A stretch of DNA of 16,896 nt from Gammaproteobacteria bacterium (GCA_020444765.1 JAGRHW010000027.1:1-16896); one strand, 5' to 3'. Shown: positions 6,529 through 13,589, counted from the stretch's first letter. A program made the numbers and translations. The notes: generated by a model from the sequence alone, not told the origin.

Positions 6529-6966
6529 TTGAAACTCAAAGCGTGGCTGTTCATTGGTTCAATTCTTTTTCCTGTATCTGGTGTACCTGGTGAATCTGTA
6601 AACAAACACTATAGTTCGGTGGGCATCGGATTTCAGTATGCCATTGCAGGCGTTAAATTCGGTCTGGAAGGTGATATCAACAATTATTACGGTTCTGTGG
6701 GGCCGGGTGCTTATGCGGCCGGGGTTGAACGCCCAGTTTCACCATCTGGTAAAATTACAATCGGAGCCGTGGTTGGAGGATTCCTGATAATACCGTATGG
6801 AGCGGTTAATATTAACTACCACCTTAATGGATACCGCAACAAAGGGTGGGTGTTGGGCGTTGATGCCGGAGGTTTTTTTAACCCTTTTTACCATGAAAAT
6901 ACTGAAAATGACGAAGCAAAAAGAATATATTCTCTTGTCTTTGTCAATTTAGGTTACAAGTTCTAG
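6529..6966 (+). CDS. Small outer-membrane beta-barrel-like exported protein, 145 aa
   Basis: The N-terminus MKLKAWLFIGSILFPVSG is a signal peptide. The mature part is Gly- and aromatic-rich with alternating strands (SSVGIGFQYAIAGVKFGLEGD, in two strands near residues 29-49; GKITIGAVVGGFLIIPYGAVNINYHL near 83-105; KGWVLGVDAGGFF) and ends LVFVNLGYKF. A terminal Phe on an aromatic strand is the signal used by the Bam machinery for outer-membrane barrels. The predicted size allows about six to eight strands, so this is likely a small barrel and no porin. I do not recognise the family. The start is TTG 6529, supported by AAGGAG (6518-6523) 5 bases away. The gene follows the MOSC gene by 18 bases, but no functional link is evident. 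Confidence 0.7.
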   Translation: MKLKAWLFIGSILFPVSGVPGESVNKHYSSVGIGFQYAIAGVKFGLEGDINNYYGSVGPGAYAAGVERPVSPSGKITIGAVVGGFLIIPYGAVNINYHLNGYRNKGWVLGVDAGGFFNPFYHENTENDEAKRIYSLVFVNLGYKF

Positions 6967-6974
6967 GTTGCTTG

Positions 6975-7004
6975 TTTTGGCTTGAAATGGATTTAAAGCC
7001 AAAA
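6975..7004. repeat. Inverted repeat, 9-bp arms
   Basis: TTTTGGCTT (6975-6983) and AAGCCAAAA (6996-7004) are perfectly complementary around a 12-base loop, 9 bases after the stop of the outer-membrane-type gene. The position suggests a transcription end, but the T-tract lies before the stem and the A-tract after it on both strands, the reverse of an intrinsic terminator. A role as an mRNA-end stabilising hairpin is possible. Confidence 0.45.
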
Positions 7005-7078
7005 ACACATTATAAATCAGTTCAGCCGATCGTAATGCGGAAGATGTGACGAGGCGGAGACATAGAGGATAAACCGCG

Positions 7079-7246
7079 ATGACAATTCAAGGTGGATGTT
7101 TATGCGGCAAGGTTCGTTACCCGGACTTGCATATATTCGTGGGCTCCAAGGCTGAATGGTATGATATCGCTGATGATCTTCCACAGTTTGAGAAGCGGCC
7201 TCCGGATACCTGGAAAGCACAAAAGCAAAACGTCTGGAGCAAATGA
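7079..7246 (+). pseudogene. Internally deleted GFA (CENP-V) family gene, 55 codons left in frame
   Basis: The frame reads MTIQGGCLCGKVRY, the exact beginning of GFA-family proteins with the first zinc motif CxC, and passes directly into PDLHIFVGSKAEWYD and DDLPQFEKRPP, which is the family's C-terminal end. Full-length members have about 120-140 residues. Here some 70-80 residues between are missing, including the second zinc-binding CxxC region and the central beta sheet. The deletion is in frame, so a 55-residue peptide can still be made. GAGG stands 10 bases before the ATG. Family members include glutathione-dependent formaldehyde-activating enzyme, though most have no proven activity. I infer that this copy is non-functional as an enzyme. 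The 176 bases that follow, up to the next start, hold no convincing gene. Confidence 0.78.
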
Positions 7247-7422
7247 TCTCGGAGCTGAAGCAAGGCGGTATTTATTTGAAGATGTCTCATCCGGTTTCAG
7301 CCAAAAAATAGTCATGGCTGTAGTCAGCTTCCAAAATCGCACGCAGGCACACAAGACAGGCTCTGTTCGGTCGCTTTCTGACGAGCTGGGGTAAATTCAC
7401 AATCAGTAATTCCGGAGGAACG

Positions 7423-7938
7423 ATGGACGTCCACGAAAACTGGAGAGACGTGAAAACGCTTTTCCGTGATTCATTCAAGTCGTCTTTTCACTATGCCATC
7501 GCAACGGTGACTGAAGACGGCGAACCTCACGTTACACCGATCGGCTCGTTGATTCTTGGTAAGCCAGGGGAAGGCTTTTACTTCGAAAAATTCACGCAGC
7601 ATCTCCCCAGAAACATCGGCAAGAACAGCCGTGTTTGTGTTCTTGCTGTAAACAGTTCCCGGTGGTTTTGGATAAAATCGCTTTTGGGTGGCAAATTTTC
7701 CTTGCCGCCGGCTGTGCGCCTGCACGGCACCGCCCAGGAACTGCGTCCTGCCACCGAGCGCGAAATGGCGCGTTGGCAAAAGCGGGTCAGTTCGGTACGT
7801 TTCACCAAAGGGCACAGGCTGATGTGGAGCGAAATGAGCATGGTGAGGGTGATCAGGTTCGATCGCATCGAACCGGTCCGTATCGGGCGAATGACACAGG
7901 GGCTTTGGCAAGGCGTGGCGGAGATCAGTCGTATTTAA
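7423..7938 (+). CDS. Pyridoxamine 5'-phosphate oxidase-like flavin-binding family protein, 171 aa
   Basis: The protein has the split-barrel fold pattern of the PNPOx-like superfamily: FHYAIATVTEDGEPHVTPIGSLIL (about residues 24-47, in two strands), then FYFEKFTQHLPRNI where the family usually has the flavin-phosphate contacts, then CVLAVNSS and the later strand RLHGTAQEL near 103-112. Members use FMN, F420 or heme, or bind them only; nothing here tells which. A CCGGAGGAACG site gives a strong ribosome-binding site 6 bases before the ATG. With this gene the base composition shifts to the more G+C-rich style seen through the rest of the window, so it may mark the start of core genome. The extra C-terminal segment RFDRIEPVRIGRM is usual for these proteins. 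Confidence 0.82.
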   Translation: MDVHENWRDVKTLFRDSFKSSFHYAIATVTEDGEPHVTPIGSLILGKPGEGFYFEKFTQHLPRNIGKNSRVCVLAVNSSRWFWIKSLLGGKFSLPPAVRLHGTAQELRPATEREMARWQKRVSSVRFTKGHRLMWSEMSMVRVIRFDRIEPVRIGRMTQGLWQGVAEISRI

Positions 7939-7971
7939 ACCTAAGCGTCAACAAGATGATGACTTACCACC

Positions 7972-9027
7972 GTGAGTAATATATTACATAAACTGGGCCT
8001 AGTGCCGTTCTTTACACAGCAATTAACCGATGCCGGTCTGTTGCAGGATCGGCTCGGGCGTGTGACGTCCGTCCAGCGTTCGAAAACCACCGTCGTCTGT
8101 GAGTCGGGGGAGCACTTTGTAGAACTCTCGCCGGTCTTGCTTCGGTCGGCGGCTATTGATCGACCGACTGTGGGCGACTGGGTAGTGCTGGATGAGTCGC
8201 TTTCGAGAATTGAGCAGGTCCTGGCGCGGAAAAGTCTCTTCAAGCGTTTGGGCGCTGGCGTAAACAGCGAGATTCAGCCAATAGCGGCGAATATCGATAT
8301 CCTTTTTATCGTCACCTCCTGCAACGAAGAGTTTAAGGAATCCCGCCTCGAGCGTTACCTGGCATTGTGTGACGAGGCGGGGGCCATGCCTGTCATCGTG
8401 CTGACCAAAGCCGATCTGGTTGACGAGACGGATAGTTACGTGCGTTGTGCACGCAGCGCCCAGGCCGGCGTGCCGGTTGAAACGGTGAATGCTCTCGACC
8501 CGGCCACGCTCGACGGCGTTCGTTCCTGGATCGATGACACCTCTACCGTTGCGCTCGTCGGTTCATCCGGGGTCGGCAAGTCGACACTCCTGAATACATT
8601 GGCGGGATTCTCATTAACAGCGACCGGCGACATTCGCGAGCAGGATAAAAAAGGCCGCCATACCACGACTCATCGAGAGTTACACATCCTGCCTTCCGGA
8701 GGGCTGCTTGTCGATGTTCCCGGTATGCGCGAGTTGCGGGTGGCCGAGATCGATCAGTCGATCGGAACGGTTTTCGAGGACATAGAGCGACTGGCAGGAA
8801 AATGCAAGTTTGGTGACTGTAAACACGAAACCGAGCCCGGCTGTGCAGTGCTTGAGGCCATAGCAGACCATAAAATCGATAGCCGCAGATTGGCCAATTA
8901 CAAAAAACTGCTGCGCGAGAATGCGCTGGCGACAACAACGCTGGCCGAGAAACGTTCGCAGGGGCGGAACTTTGCGAAAATGGTAAAAGAGGTCAAGCTG
9001 ATCAAGCAGAAAAGGGGTGATGTTTAA
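7972..9027 (+). CDS. rsgA: RsgA (YjeQ) family circularly permuted GTPase, 351 aa
   Basis: RsgA is a GTPase that assists late maturation of the 30S ribosomal subunit. The permuted motif order is plain: an OB-fold N-terminus (about residues 20-90), then LTKADL (G4, near 144), then GSSGVGKSTLLN (G1, near 196), the switch segment with KKGRHTTTHRE (near 226), and DVPGMREL (G3, near 247). A C-terminal zinc knuckle follows in CKFGDCKHETEPGC. GTG 7972 is the first possible start after an in-frame stop at 7960-7962; no clear ribosome-binding site precedes it. In many gammaproteobacteria the housekeeping rsgA lies beside orn or psd. This copy has neither neighbour and could be the second, diverged paralogue that some of them carry. 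Confidence 0.92.
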   Translation: MSNILHKLGLVPFFTQQLTDAGLLQDRLGRVTSVQRSKTTVVCESGEHFVELSPVLLRSAAIDRPTVGDWVVLDESLSRIEQVLARKSLFKRLGAGVNSEIQPIAANIDILFIVTSCNEEFKESRLERYLALCDEAGAMPVIVLTKADLVDETDSYVRCARSAQAGVPVETVNALDPATLDGVRSWIDDTSTVALVGSSGVGKSTLLNTLAGFSLTATGDIREQDKKGRHTTTHRELHILPSGGLLVDVPGMRELRVAEIDQSIGTVFEDIERLAGKCKFGDCKHETEPGCAVLEAIADHKIDSRRLANYKKLLRENALATTTLAEKRSQGRNFAKMVKEVKLIKQKRGDV

Positions 9028-9120
9028 CTGTTTATCAGCAACGCCTGTCATAGGGCTGCCTTTCTAACGGAATCCAAACCAGCGCAAATACGGGCATCAG
9101 GCAATAAACCGGGGTAAAAA

Positions 9121-9615
9121 ATGCGGCAAGGAGAATTGATCTTTTTCTGTGGAAAAATGGGCGCGGGCAAGACCACCCGAGCGCGTGACATTGCCGGGCA
9201 ACGCAATGCCGTACTACTTTCAGAAGACGAGTGGCTGGCGTCGATCTACCCAAACCAAATCACTTCCCTGCAAGACTATATTCACTATTCCGGCCTGCTT
9301 AAGCCTCCAATGAAGAAGCTGGTTCAGTCGATCCTGGCAGTGGGAACGGATGTGGTCATGGACTTTCCGGCGAATACAGTTCAGCAAAGAGAATGGTTCA
9401 GGCGTATTTTTTCAGAGCTTCAGGCGCCTCATCAGTTGATCCACATCGATCTGCCAAATGACGTTTGCCTGAAGCAGCTTGCCAAAAGGCGCGCCGAACA
9501 GCCACAGAGAGCGGCAACGGATACGCTGGAGATGTTCGAGCAGGTGACGAGGTATTTTGTCTCACCGACGGCTGACGAGGGTTTTAATACGACAGTCGTT
9601 GGCAAGGATGTATAA
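9121..9615 (+). CDS. Small P-loop ATPase/kinase-like protein, 164 aa
   Basis: The N-terminus LIFFCGKMGAGKTTRA (residues 6-21) holds a Walker A motif of the GxxGxGKTT type. VVMDFPANT near residue 79 stands where the Walker B/DxD region of small kinases lies. The LAKRRAEQ segment near 119-126 looks like the lid arginines used in phosphate transfer. The whole resembles the AAA_33/zeta-toxin-like and gluconate-kinase-like group of small-molecule kinases. The substrate is unknown, and I see no antitoxin gene beside it, so a toxin role is not supported. The ATG at 9121 has a GGGGT stretch 6 bases ahead. It is preceded by 93 bases without a gene and is followed by a palindrome before the next gene. 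Confidence 0.78.
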   Translation: MRQGELIFFCGKMGAGKTTRARDIAGQRNAVLLSEDEWLASIYPNQITSLQDYIHYSGLLKPPMKKLVQSILAVGTDVVMDFPANTVQQREWFRRIFSELQAPHQLIHIDLPNDVCLKQLAKRRAEQPQRAATDTLEMFEQVTRYFVSPTADEGFNTTVVGKDV

Positions 9616-9666
9616 CAAACGCCGCTGATCGAGAGGTGTTCCGCTGAACGTGGCGTATGACCTTCA

Positions 9667-9692
9667 GCTACTGACACAAGGTTGTCAGTAGC
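9667..9692. promoter_or_regulatory. Perfect 26-bp palindrome with 10-bp arms upstream of the SDR gene
   Basis: GCTACTGACA (9667-9676) and TGTCAGTAGC (9683-9692) are perfect inverted arms around the 6-base CAAGGT. It lies 43 bases before the SDR start and 51 after the ATPase stop. No T-tract follows, so a terminator is unlikely. It could be the operator of a dimeric regulator or an mRNA hairpin ahead of the SDR gene. No convincing -10 box could be fixed nearby. Confidence 0.55.
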
Positions 9693-9734
9693 GCTGTTAC
9701 ATACTCCGGCTTTCAGCCAGATCCGGAGGTCATC

Positions 9735-10487
9735 ATGATGGAATTCAACGGCAAAGTCGCTTTTGTCACGGGAGCCGGCACCGGCAATGGGGAGGCTATT
9801 GCAGAACGCCTGTACGCCGACGGGGCTTCGGTGGTGCTCAGCAGTCGTCGCCTCGAACCGGTGACGCAGGTTTGCAGAAGAATCGATCCGCGAGGCGAGC
9901 GAACACTCGCGCTCGAGGCGGATGTGCGTGATCCGCAAGCCATGTCGTCAGCGGTAAAGCAGACTATCGAGCGCTTCGGCAAACTGGATCTGGCGGTGAA
10001 TAACGCCGGCATAACTGGCCCGGCCGGCGTCGCGGTTCAGGATATCGACGCCGAGCTATGGCGCGAGGTCATAGACACGGATCTCACCGGCATCTTCAAC
10101 GCCATGAAGTACGAAATCCCCGCCATGCTTGCCAACGGTGCCGGCGCTATCGTGAATTTGTCCTCCGCCAACGGCCTGGTCGGTCTGCCCGGCATGGCCG
10201 CCTACACCGCCGCGAAACACGGCGTTATCGGCTTGACCCGATCGGCCGCCCTGGAACTGGCCGCGTCCGGTATCCGTGTCTGCGCGGTTGCGCCGGGTTA
10301 CGTTGCGACCCCGCGGATCATGGATTCCGGCAAGGAAGTGACGGACTGGATGGCCAGCGTGCACCCGATGAAACGCCTCGCTACGCGTGAGGAGGTCGCC
10401 GACCTCGTGGCGTATCTGTTGAGTGAACGCGCCGCGTTTATCACCGGCAGTGTTCACTCCATAGACGGCGGGTACACCGCGCAATAA
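9735..10487 (+). CDS. Short-chain dehydrogenase/reductase (SDR), 250 aa
   Basis: This is a classical SDR of standard length. The Rossmann motif TGAGTGNG (residues 12-19) follows the first strand. NNAG (about 88-91) is present. The catalytic set Asn-Ser-Tyr-Lys is complete, with NLSSANG near 140 and YTAAK near 155. The C-terminus has the usual ITGSVHSIDGGYTAQ. Arg-Arg after the second strand (SSRRLE near 36-41) suggests a preference for NADP(H). The family reduces or oxidises sugar, ketone or acyl substrates; many close in sequence are labelled glucose 1-dehydrogenase or 3-oxoacyl reductase, and the true substrate is not readable. GGAGGT (9725-9730) stands close before ATG 9735, with ATG 9738 as second choice. 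The gene converges on the HxlR regulator gene with only 39 bases between stops. Confidence 0.92.
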   Translation: MMEFNGKVAFVTGAGTGNGEAIAERLYADGASVVLSSRRLEPVTQVCRRIDPRGERTLALEADVRDPQAMSSAVKQTIERFGKLDLAVNNAGITGPAGVAVQDIDAELWREVIDTDLTGIFNAMKYEIPAMLANGAGAIVNLSSANGLVGLPGMAAYTAAKHGVIGLTRSAALELAASGIRVCAVAPGYVATPRIMDSGKEVTDWMASVHPMKRLATREEVADLVAYLLSERAAFITGSVHSIDGGYTAQ

Positions 10488-10526
10488 GTGAGACTCAACT
10501 GGAGCCAGGCGGTCGCGTCTATAAGA

Positions 10527-10868
10527 TTATGTGCTTATAACATTACCGCTTAGATGCCTTGAGCCCCATTCATGGAGCGCGTTAATCACAGGGGCCAGCG
10601 TATTGCCGTATTCGGTCATCGAGTACTCCACTTTGGGCGGCACTTCAGGGTATACCTTTCTGGAGATCAGCTTGTCTGCTTCGAGTTCACGAAGTTGCTT
10701 GGTCAGCATGCGTTGCGTGATTCCAGGCATTAACTGGCGCAATTTATTAAACCGAATGGTTTCGGAAAGCAGGTGATACAAAATGACTCCTTTCCATTTG
10801 CCTCCAATCAGTTCCAGTGCTGCCTCGACCGGGCAGCCCTCATTGCAATCGTATCGTGTATGAGCCAT
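10527..10868 (-). CDS. HxlR-family winged-helix transcriptional regulator, 113 aa
   Basis: The protein shows the HxlR pattern throughout: CPVEAALELIGGKWKGVILYHL (near residues 12-33) with a Cys in the sensing position, RFNKLRQLMPGITQRMLTKQLRELE as the DNA-reading helices (near 39-63), and KVEYSMTEYG for the wing. Such regulators respond to electrophiles, aldehydes or quinones through Cys and often govern a neighbouring oxidoreductase. That fits the divergent MDR gene. I prefer ATG 10868 (MAHTRYD), since the predicted transcript start near 10892 would leave too short a leader for ATG 10880 (MDRP...), although the longer form is possible. Two Cys, CNEGC, stand just before the first helix. Autoregulation is likely because a perfect inverted repeat lies next to its own -10 box. 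Confidence 0.92.
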   Translation of the reverse strand: MAHTRYDCNEGCPVEAALELIGGKWKGVILYHLLSETIRFNKLRQLMPGITQRMLTKQLRELEADKLISRKVYPEVPPKVEYSMTEYGNTLAPVINALHEWGSRHLSGNVIST

Positions 10869-10881
10869 TGGTCTATCCATT

Positions 10882-10899
10882 AGTATCCATTTTGATACT
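10882..10899. promoter_or_regulatory. Candidate HxlR operator: AGTATC-N6-GATACT
   Basis: AGTATC (10882-10887) and GATACT (10894-10899) form a perfect 6-bp inverted repeat with a 6-base centre. It covers the predicted transcript start of the HxlR gene and touches its -10 box, a position suited to repression. Assignment to this regulator is an inference from proximity. Confidence 0.5.
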
Positions 10900-10927
10900 A
10901 CATACCATTTTTGTGCGTACTTGTCAG
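10899..10927 (-). promoter_or_regulatory. Predicted promoter of the HxlR gene
   Basis: On the - strand, CTGACA (10927-10922) and TATGTA (10904-10899) are separated by 17 bases, a good sigma-70 spacing. The -35 box shares bases with that of the divergent promoter, so the two cannot easily be used at once. Confidence 0.5.
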
Positions 10928-10949
10928 TATTGATGGTACAGCTTATGTT
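10921..10949 (+). promoter_or_regulatory. Predicted promoter of the divergent MDR gene
   Basis: TTGTCA (10921-10926) and TATGTT (10944-10949) are separated by 17 bases. The transcript would start near 10956, about 60 bases before ATG 11015, whose leader carries ACAGGAGACA as a ribosome-binding site. Confidence 0.5.
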
Positions 10950-11014
10950 GTCTTCACTCGTACAGCAAGGGGAGCCACGGTTCTGAGCTCCCGGAACATG
11001 ACAGGAGACAAACT

Positions 11015-12028
11015 ATGAAGGCTGTTGCTTATAAAGCGCCAGGTAGCATTGATCGCGAGGATGCCCTGCAGGACATCGCTCTGGATAAACCCGAAGCAAA
11101 AGGCCGCGATCTGCTGGTCAAGATCCATGCTGTTTCGGTTAACCCCGTTGACTATAAAGTCCGGATGGGTGTGGCGCCCCAGGGGGAGGAATGGAAAGTC
11201 CTTGGATACGACGCCGCCGGCGTCGTGGAAGCGGTAGGGCATGAAGTACAGAGGTTTAAACCGGGCGATGCAGTTTGGTATGCCGGTTCGATTTCCAGGC
11301 CTGGCACCAACAGCGAATACCATCTTGTCGATGAAAGGATTGTCGGGCACAAACCTGCCAGCCTTAATGCCGCTGAAGCAGCAGCGCTTCCATTAACGAC
11401 GATTACTGCCTGGGAGATGTTATTCGATCGGCTGGATGTCAAACGTCCGACTGCAGAAGGCGGGAGTAACATCCTTGTCATTGGGGGAGCCGGCGGTGTC
11501 GGCTCCATTGCCATTCAACTATTGAGAACACTGACTGATCTAACAGTTATCGCGACAGCATCGCGTCCTGAAACCCGCAACTGGGTCCTTGACTGTGGCG
11601 CACACCATGTAATAGACCACCGCCAGCCGCTGCCGTCACAGGTAGAAGCGTTGGGTATTGGCGCTCCGGGTTTCGTGTTCTCGACAACGCATACCGACAG
11701 GCACTTCGCAGAAATCATCGAACTGATCGCACCGCAGGGGCGTATTGGCATCATTGATGATCCGGATGAACTGGACGCGACGCTGCTCAAACGGAAGGCC
11801 TTGTCGCTTCATTGGGAGCTGATGTTTACACGCCCACTCTATGAGACAGCCGATATGGCGGAACAAGGCAGGCTGCTGAATGAAGTCGCGTCACTGGTTG
11901 ATGCAGGGCGTATTCGATCCACAGCGACTGAAGTTGCCGGCAAGATCAATGCAGCCACATTAAAAAAAGCTCACGCAAAAATTGAAAGCGGTTCAGCACG
12001 TGGGAAAATTGTGCTCGAAGGATTCTGA
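11015..12028 (+). CDS. Zinc-type MDR-family alcohol dehydrogenase/quinone oxidoreductase, 337 aa
   Basis: This is a medium-chain dehydrogenase/reductase of the branch often named 'zinc-binding alcohol dehydrogenase family protein'. VSVNPVDYKVR (about residues 41-51) and LGYDAAGVVEAVGHEV (about 68-83) mark the GroES-like domain, followed by GDAVWYAG near 90. The cofactor loop is VIGGAGGVGSIAIQL near 151-165, and LDCGAHHVIDH follows near 188. It ends ARGKIVLEGF. Despite the family name, catalytic zinc ligands are not evident, so it is probably an NADPH-dependent enone or quinone reductase. AGGAG lies 10 bases before the ATG. It is divergent from the HxlR regulator over a control region with paired promoters and an inverted repeat. 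The arrangement matches known HxlR-oxidoreductase pairs that answer electrophile stress; the inducer is unknown. Confidence 0.92.
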   Translation: MKAVAYKAPGSIDREDALQDIALDKPEAKGRDLLVKIHAVSVNPVDYKVRMGVAPQGEEWKVLGYDAAGVVEAVGHEVQRFKPGDAVWYAGSISRPGTNSEYHLVDERIVGHKPASLNAAEAAALPLTTITAWEMLFDRLDVKRPTAEGGSNILVIGGAGGVGSIAIQLLRTLTDLTVIATASRPETRNWVLDCGAHHVIDHRQPLPSQVEALGIGAPGFVFSTTHTDRHFAEIIELIAPQGRIGIIDDPDELDATLLKRKALSLHWELMFTRPLYETADMAEQGRLLNEVASLVDAGRIRSTATEVAGKINAATLKKAHAKIESGSARGKIVLEGF

Positions 12029-12096
12029 CATGAATAATACAAATTTGATTTCAATCGTTTTTCTTTCCATGTTTCGGCCACACGAGAAACGTGATG

Positions 12097-12231
12097 GATA
12101 AGCTTGCATCAGAATCAGGCCTCTGCCGTATGCGTCAGTCTTCAAAGGCAATCCGTCAAGGGGCAACGATTCTGTCATGTCGATTCCGGGCGTTCTCGTT
12201 CGTCGGATAGATAAGCTTGGACCGAATCAGC
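12097..12231 (+). repeat. Two copies of an imperfect 22-24 bp direct repeat
   Basis: GATAAGCTTG followed after a few bases by GAATCAG occurs at about 12097-12120 and again at about 12210-12231, 113 bases apart. Both lie in the 277-base gap before the SRPBCC gene. In the second copy the spacer is one base or so shorter. The gap otherwise shows no sure gene; an open frame from ATG 12177 runs into the SRPBCC gene but looks non-coding. Confidence 0.4.
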
Positions 12232-12305
12232 CGCTACGGTTGGCGCGCCAGCCCGACTCAGCGATACATTGCGCTGCTCATCATCAGACAGAACAGGAGA
12301 TCATC

Positions 12306-12764
12306 ATGACAACTGAAACAGGTACAGTCCGGCTGCACAGAGTGCTGCGGGCGCCGGCCGATCGCGTCTATAAAGCGTTTACCGACAAAAGCGCTCTGGA
12401 GTATTGGCTGCCTCCGTTCGGCTTTACCGGCACGATCCATGAAATAGACGTCCGGGTCGGTGGCGGTTACCGGATGTCGTTTACGAATTTTGGAACCGGC
12501 AGCAGTCATTCATTTACGGTCGAATATGCAGAGCTGATCCCCGGTAAACGGATTCGTCATACGGATCGCTTTGACGATGAAAATCTTCCCGGAGAGATGC
12601 TGGTTACCATCGACCTGGCTGACGTGATGTGTGGTACGGAAATCAGCATTGTTCAGGAAGGCATTCCCTCGGTGATTCCGGTTGAAATGTGCTACCTGGG
12701 GTGGCAGGAATCGCTTGAGCAGCTTGCCCACCTGGTCGAACCGGAAATCCCCGACAACGGCTGA
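12306..12764 (+). CDS. SRPBCC (AHSA1/START-like) family protein, 152 aa
   Basis: The protein has the helix-grip signature of the AHSA1-like SRPBCC group: VRLHRVLRAPADRVYKAFTD (near residues 8-27), then LEYWLPPFGFTGTI, the GGGYRMSF strand near 55-62, and a long C-terminal helix region GWQESLEQLAHLVEPE. The fold makes a hydrophobic pocket for lipids or other small ligands; no role can be fixed. I chose ATG 12306 because ACAGGAG stands 7 bases before it and the protein then starts directly before the first strand. The open frame from 12177 would add 43 unrelated residues. It converges on cobS, with 46 bases between the stops. Confidence 0.88.
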   Translation: MTTETGTVRLHRVLRAPADRVYKAFTDKSALEYWLPPFGFTGTIHEIDVRVGGGYRMSFTNFGTGSSHSFTVEYAELIPGKRIRHTDRFDDENLPGEMLVTIDLADVMCGTEISIVQEGIPSVIPVEMCYLGWQESLEQLAHLVEPEIPDNG

Positions 12765-12810
12765 GCCGGAATCGGGATTTTAGCGCTGGCTGATTTAAAG
12801 AGACGCTTTG

Positions 12811-13569
12811 CTAAATCCTCGCGGCCAGAGCCAGATAAACGCTTGCTTCCACCAGTTGATTGGTCGCGCCCAGGGTGTCACCGGTAATGCCGCCGAGCTT
12901 GCGACGGAAATACCACTGTGCTCCCAGTGTCGCCAAAAAAGCGATGATCAGGGCGGGCCATAAAGTTCCCGGTAACAGCAGCCAGAGAAGCCCGCAATAA
13001 ATCGTTGCCGCGCCGAGACGTGCCGGGGTTACCTGCGCGGCAAAGGGTTTACCGGTGCCTTGTTCGCGGATGTAGGTGTTGAAGTAAATCAAAGGCAGGC
13101 TGGAAAAGCGCGCCAGGCTATGCGCCAGAATCAGTGCGGAAAAAACCAGCGGTGCAGGGATTTCCGCTAAGGCAAAAATCCGCAGCAGGACGCCGAGCAA
13201 TAATGCAACGGTTCCATAAGTGCCGATACGGCTGTCGCGCATGATCTCGAGCTTGCGTTCCAGGCTAAAGCCGCCGCCGATGCCGTCGGCGCTGTCAGCC
13301 AGACCGTCTTCATGGAAAGCGCCGGTCAGCAGAACGGTCGCCATTACGCAAAGGGTGGCACTCAGGAGCGGTTCAAAGAAATGCAGACTGACGGCCATGG
13401 CCGCCGCTGCGGCCAGACCCACCAGGGTGCCGACCAGCGGAAACCAGGCCGTGCTGCGGCCAAGCGCCTCACCACTGTGATCGACGCCGGCCGGGCAGGG
13501 CAGGCGGGTCAGAAACGTCTGCGCGACGAAATAGTCATTGATAAAACGGCGTATGGAGGATTGCGGCAT
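12811..13569 (-). CDS. cobS: Adenosylcobinamide-GDP ribazoletransferase (cobalamin synthase), 252 aa
   Basis: CobS joins adenosylcobinamide-GDP to alpha-ribazole at the inner membrane in the last assembly steps of vitamin B12. The hallmark AFHEDGLADSADGIGGG (about residues 84-100) contains the acidic residues that bind the metal, and several hydrophobic segments follow, as usual for this integral membrane enzyme. Length fits the family (about 245-260). The N-terminus YFVAQTFLTRLPCP is also typical. It stands apart from cobU, cobT, cobC or cobD, none of which is in the window, so it may serve salvage of cobinamide or belong to a pathway scattered in the genome. It begins 20 bases after the stop of the LysR gene on the same strand and could be co-transcribed with it. 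No clear ribosome-binding site is seen. Confidence 0.93.
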   Translation of the reverse strand: MPQSSIRRFINDYFVAQTFLTRLPCPAGVDHSGEALGRSTAWFPLVGTLVGLAAAAAMAVSLHFFEPLLSATLCVMATVLLTGAFHEDGLADSADGIGGGFSLERKLEIMRDSRIGTYGTVALLLGVLLRIFALAEIPAPLVFSALILAHSLARFSSLPLIYFNTYIREQGTGKPFAAQVTPARLGAATIYCGLLWLLLPGTLWPALIIAFLATLGAQWYFRRKLGGITGDTLGATNQLVEASVYLALAARI

Positions 13570-13589
13570 GCTGGCGGGTCGGCTGAGGC

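Noticed and set aside
6975..7004. Intrinsic terminator after the outer-membrane-type gene
   Set aside because: The stem is good, but the T-tract precedes and the A-tract follows it on both strands, so no U-tail would be made.
7092..7394. Open frame of 100 codons overlapping the GFA remnant
   Set aside because: It has no recognisable motif or ribosome-binding site, and the other frame over the same bases matches both ends of the GFA family.
9121..9615. Zeta-type toxin of a toxin-antitoxin pair
   Set aside because: The P-loop kinase look fits, but no small antitoxin gene lies on either side, and the same pattern occurs in many metabolic kinases.
10520..10539. TATAAG/CTTATA inverted repeat between SDR and HxlR genes as a bidirectional terminator
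   Set aside because: The stem is only 6 bp of weak pairs without a T-tract and overlaps the end of the HxlR gene.
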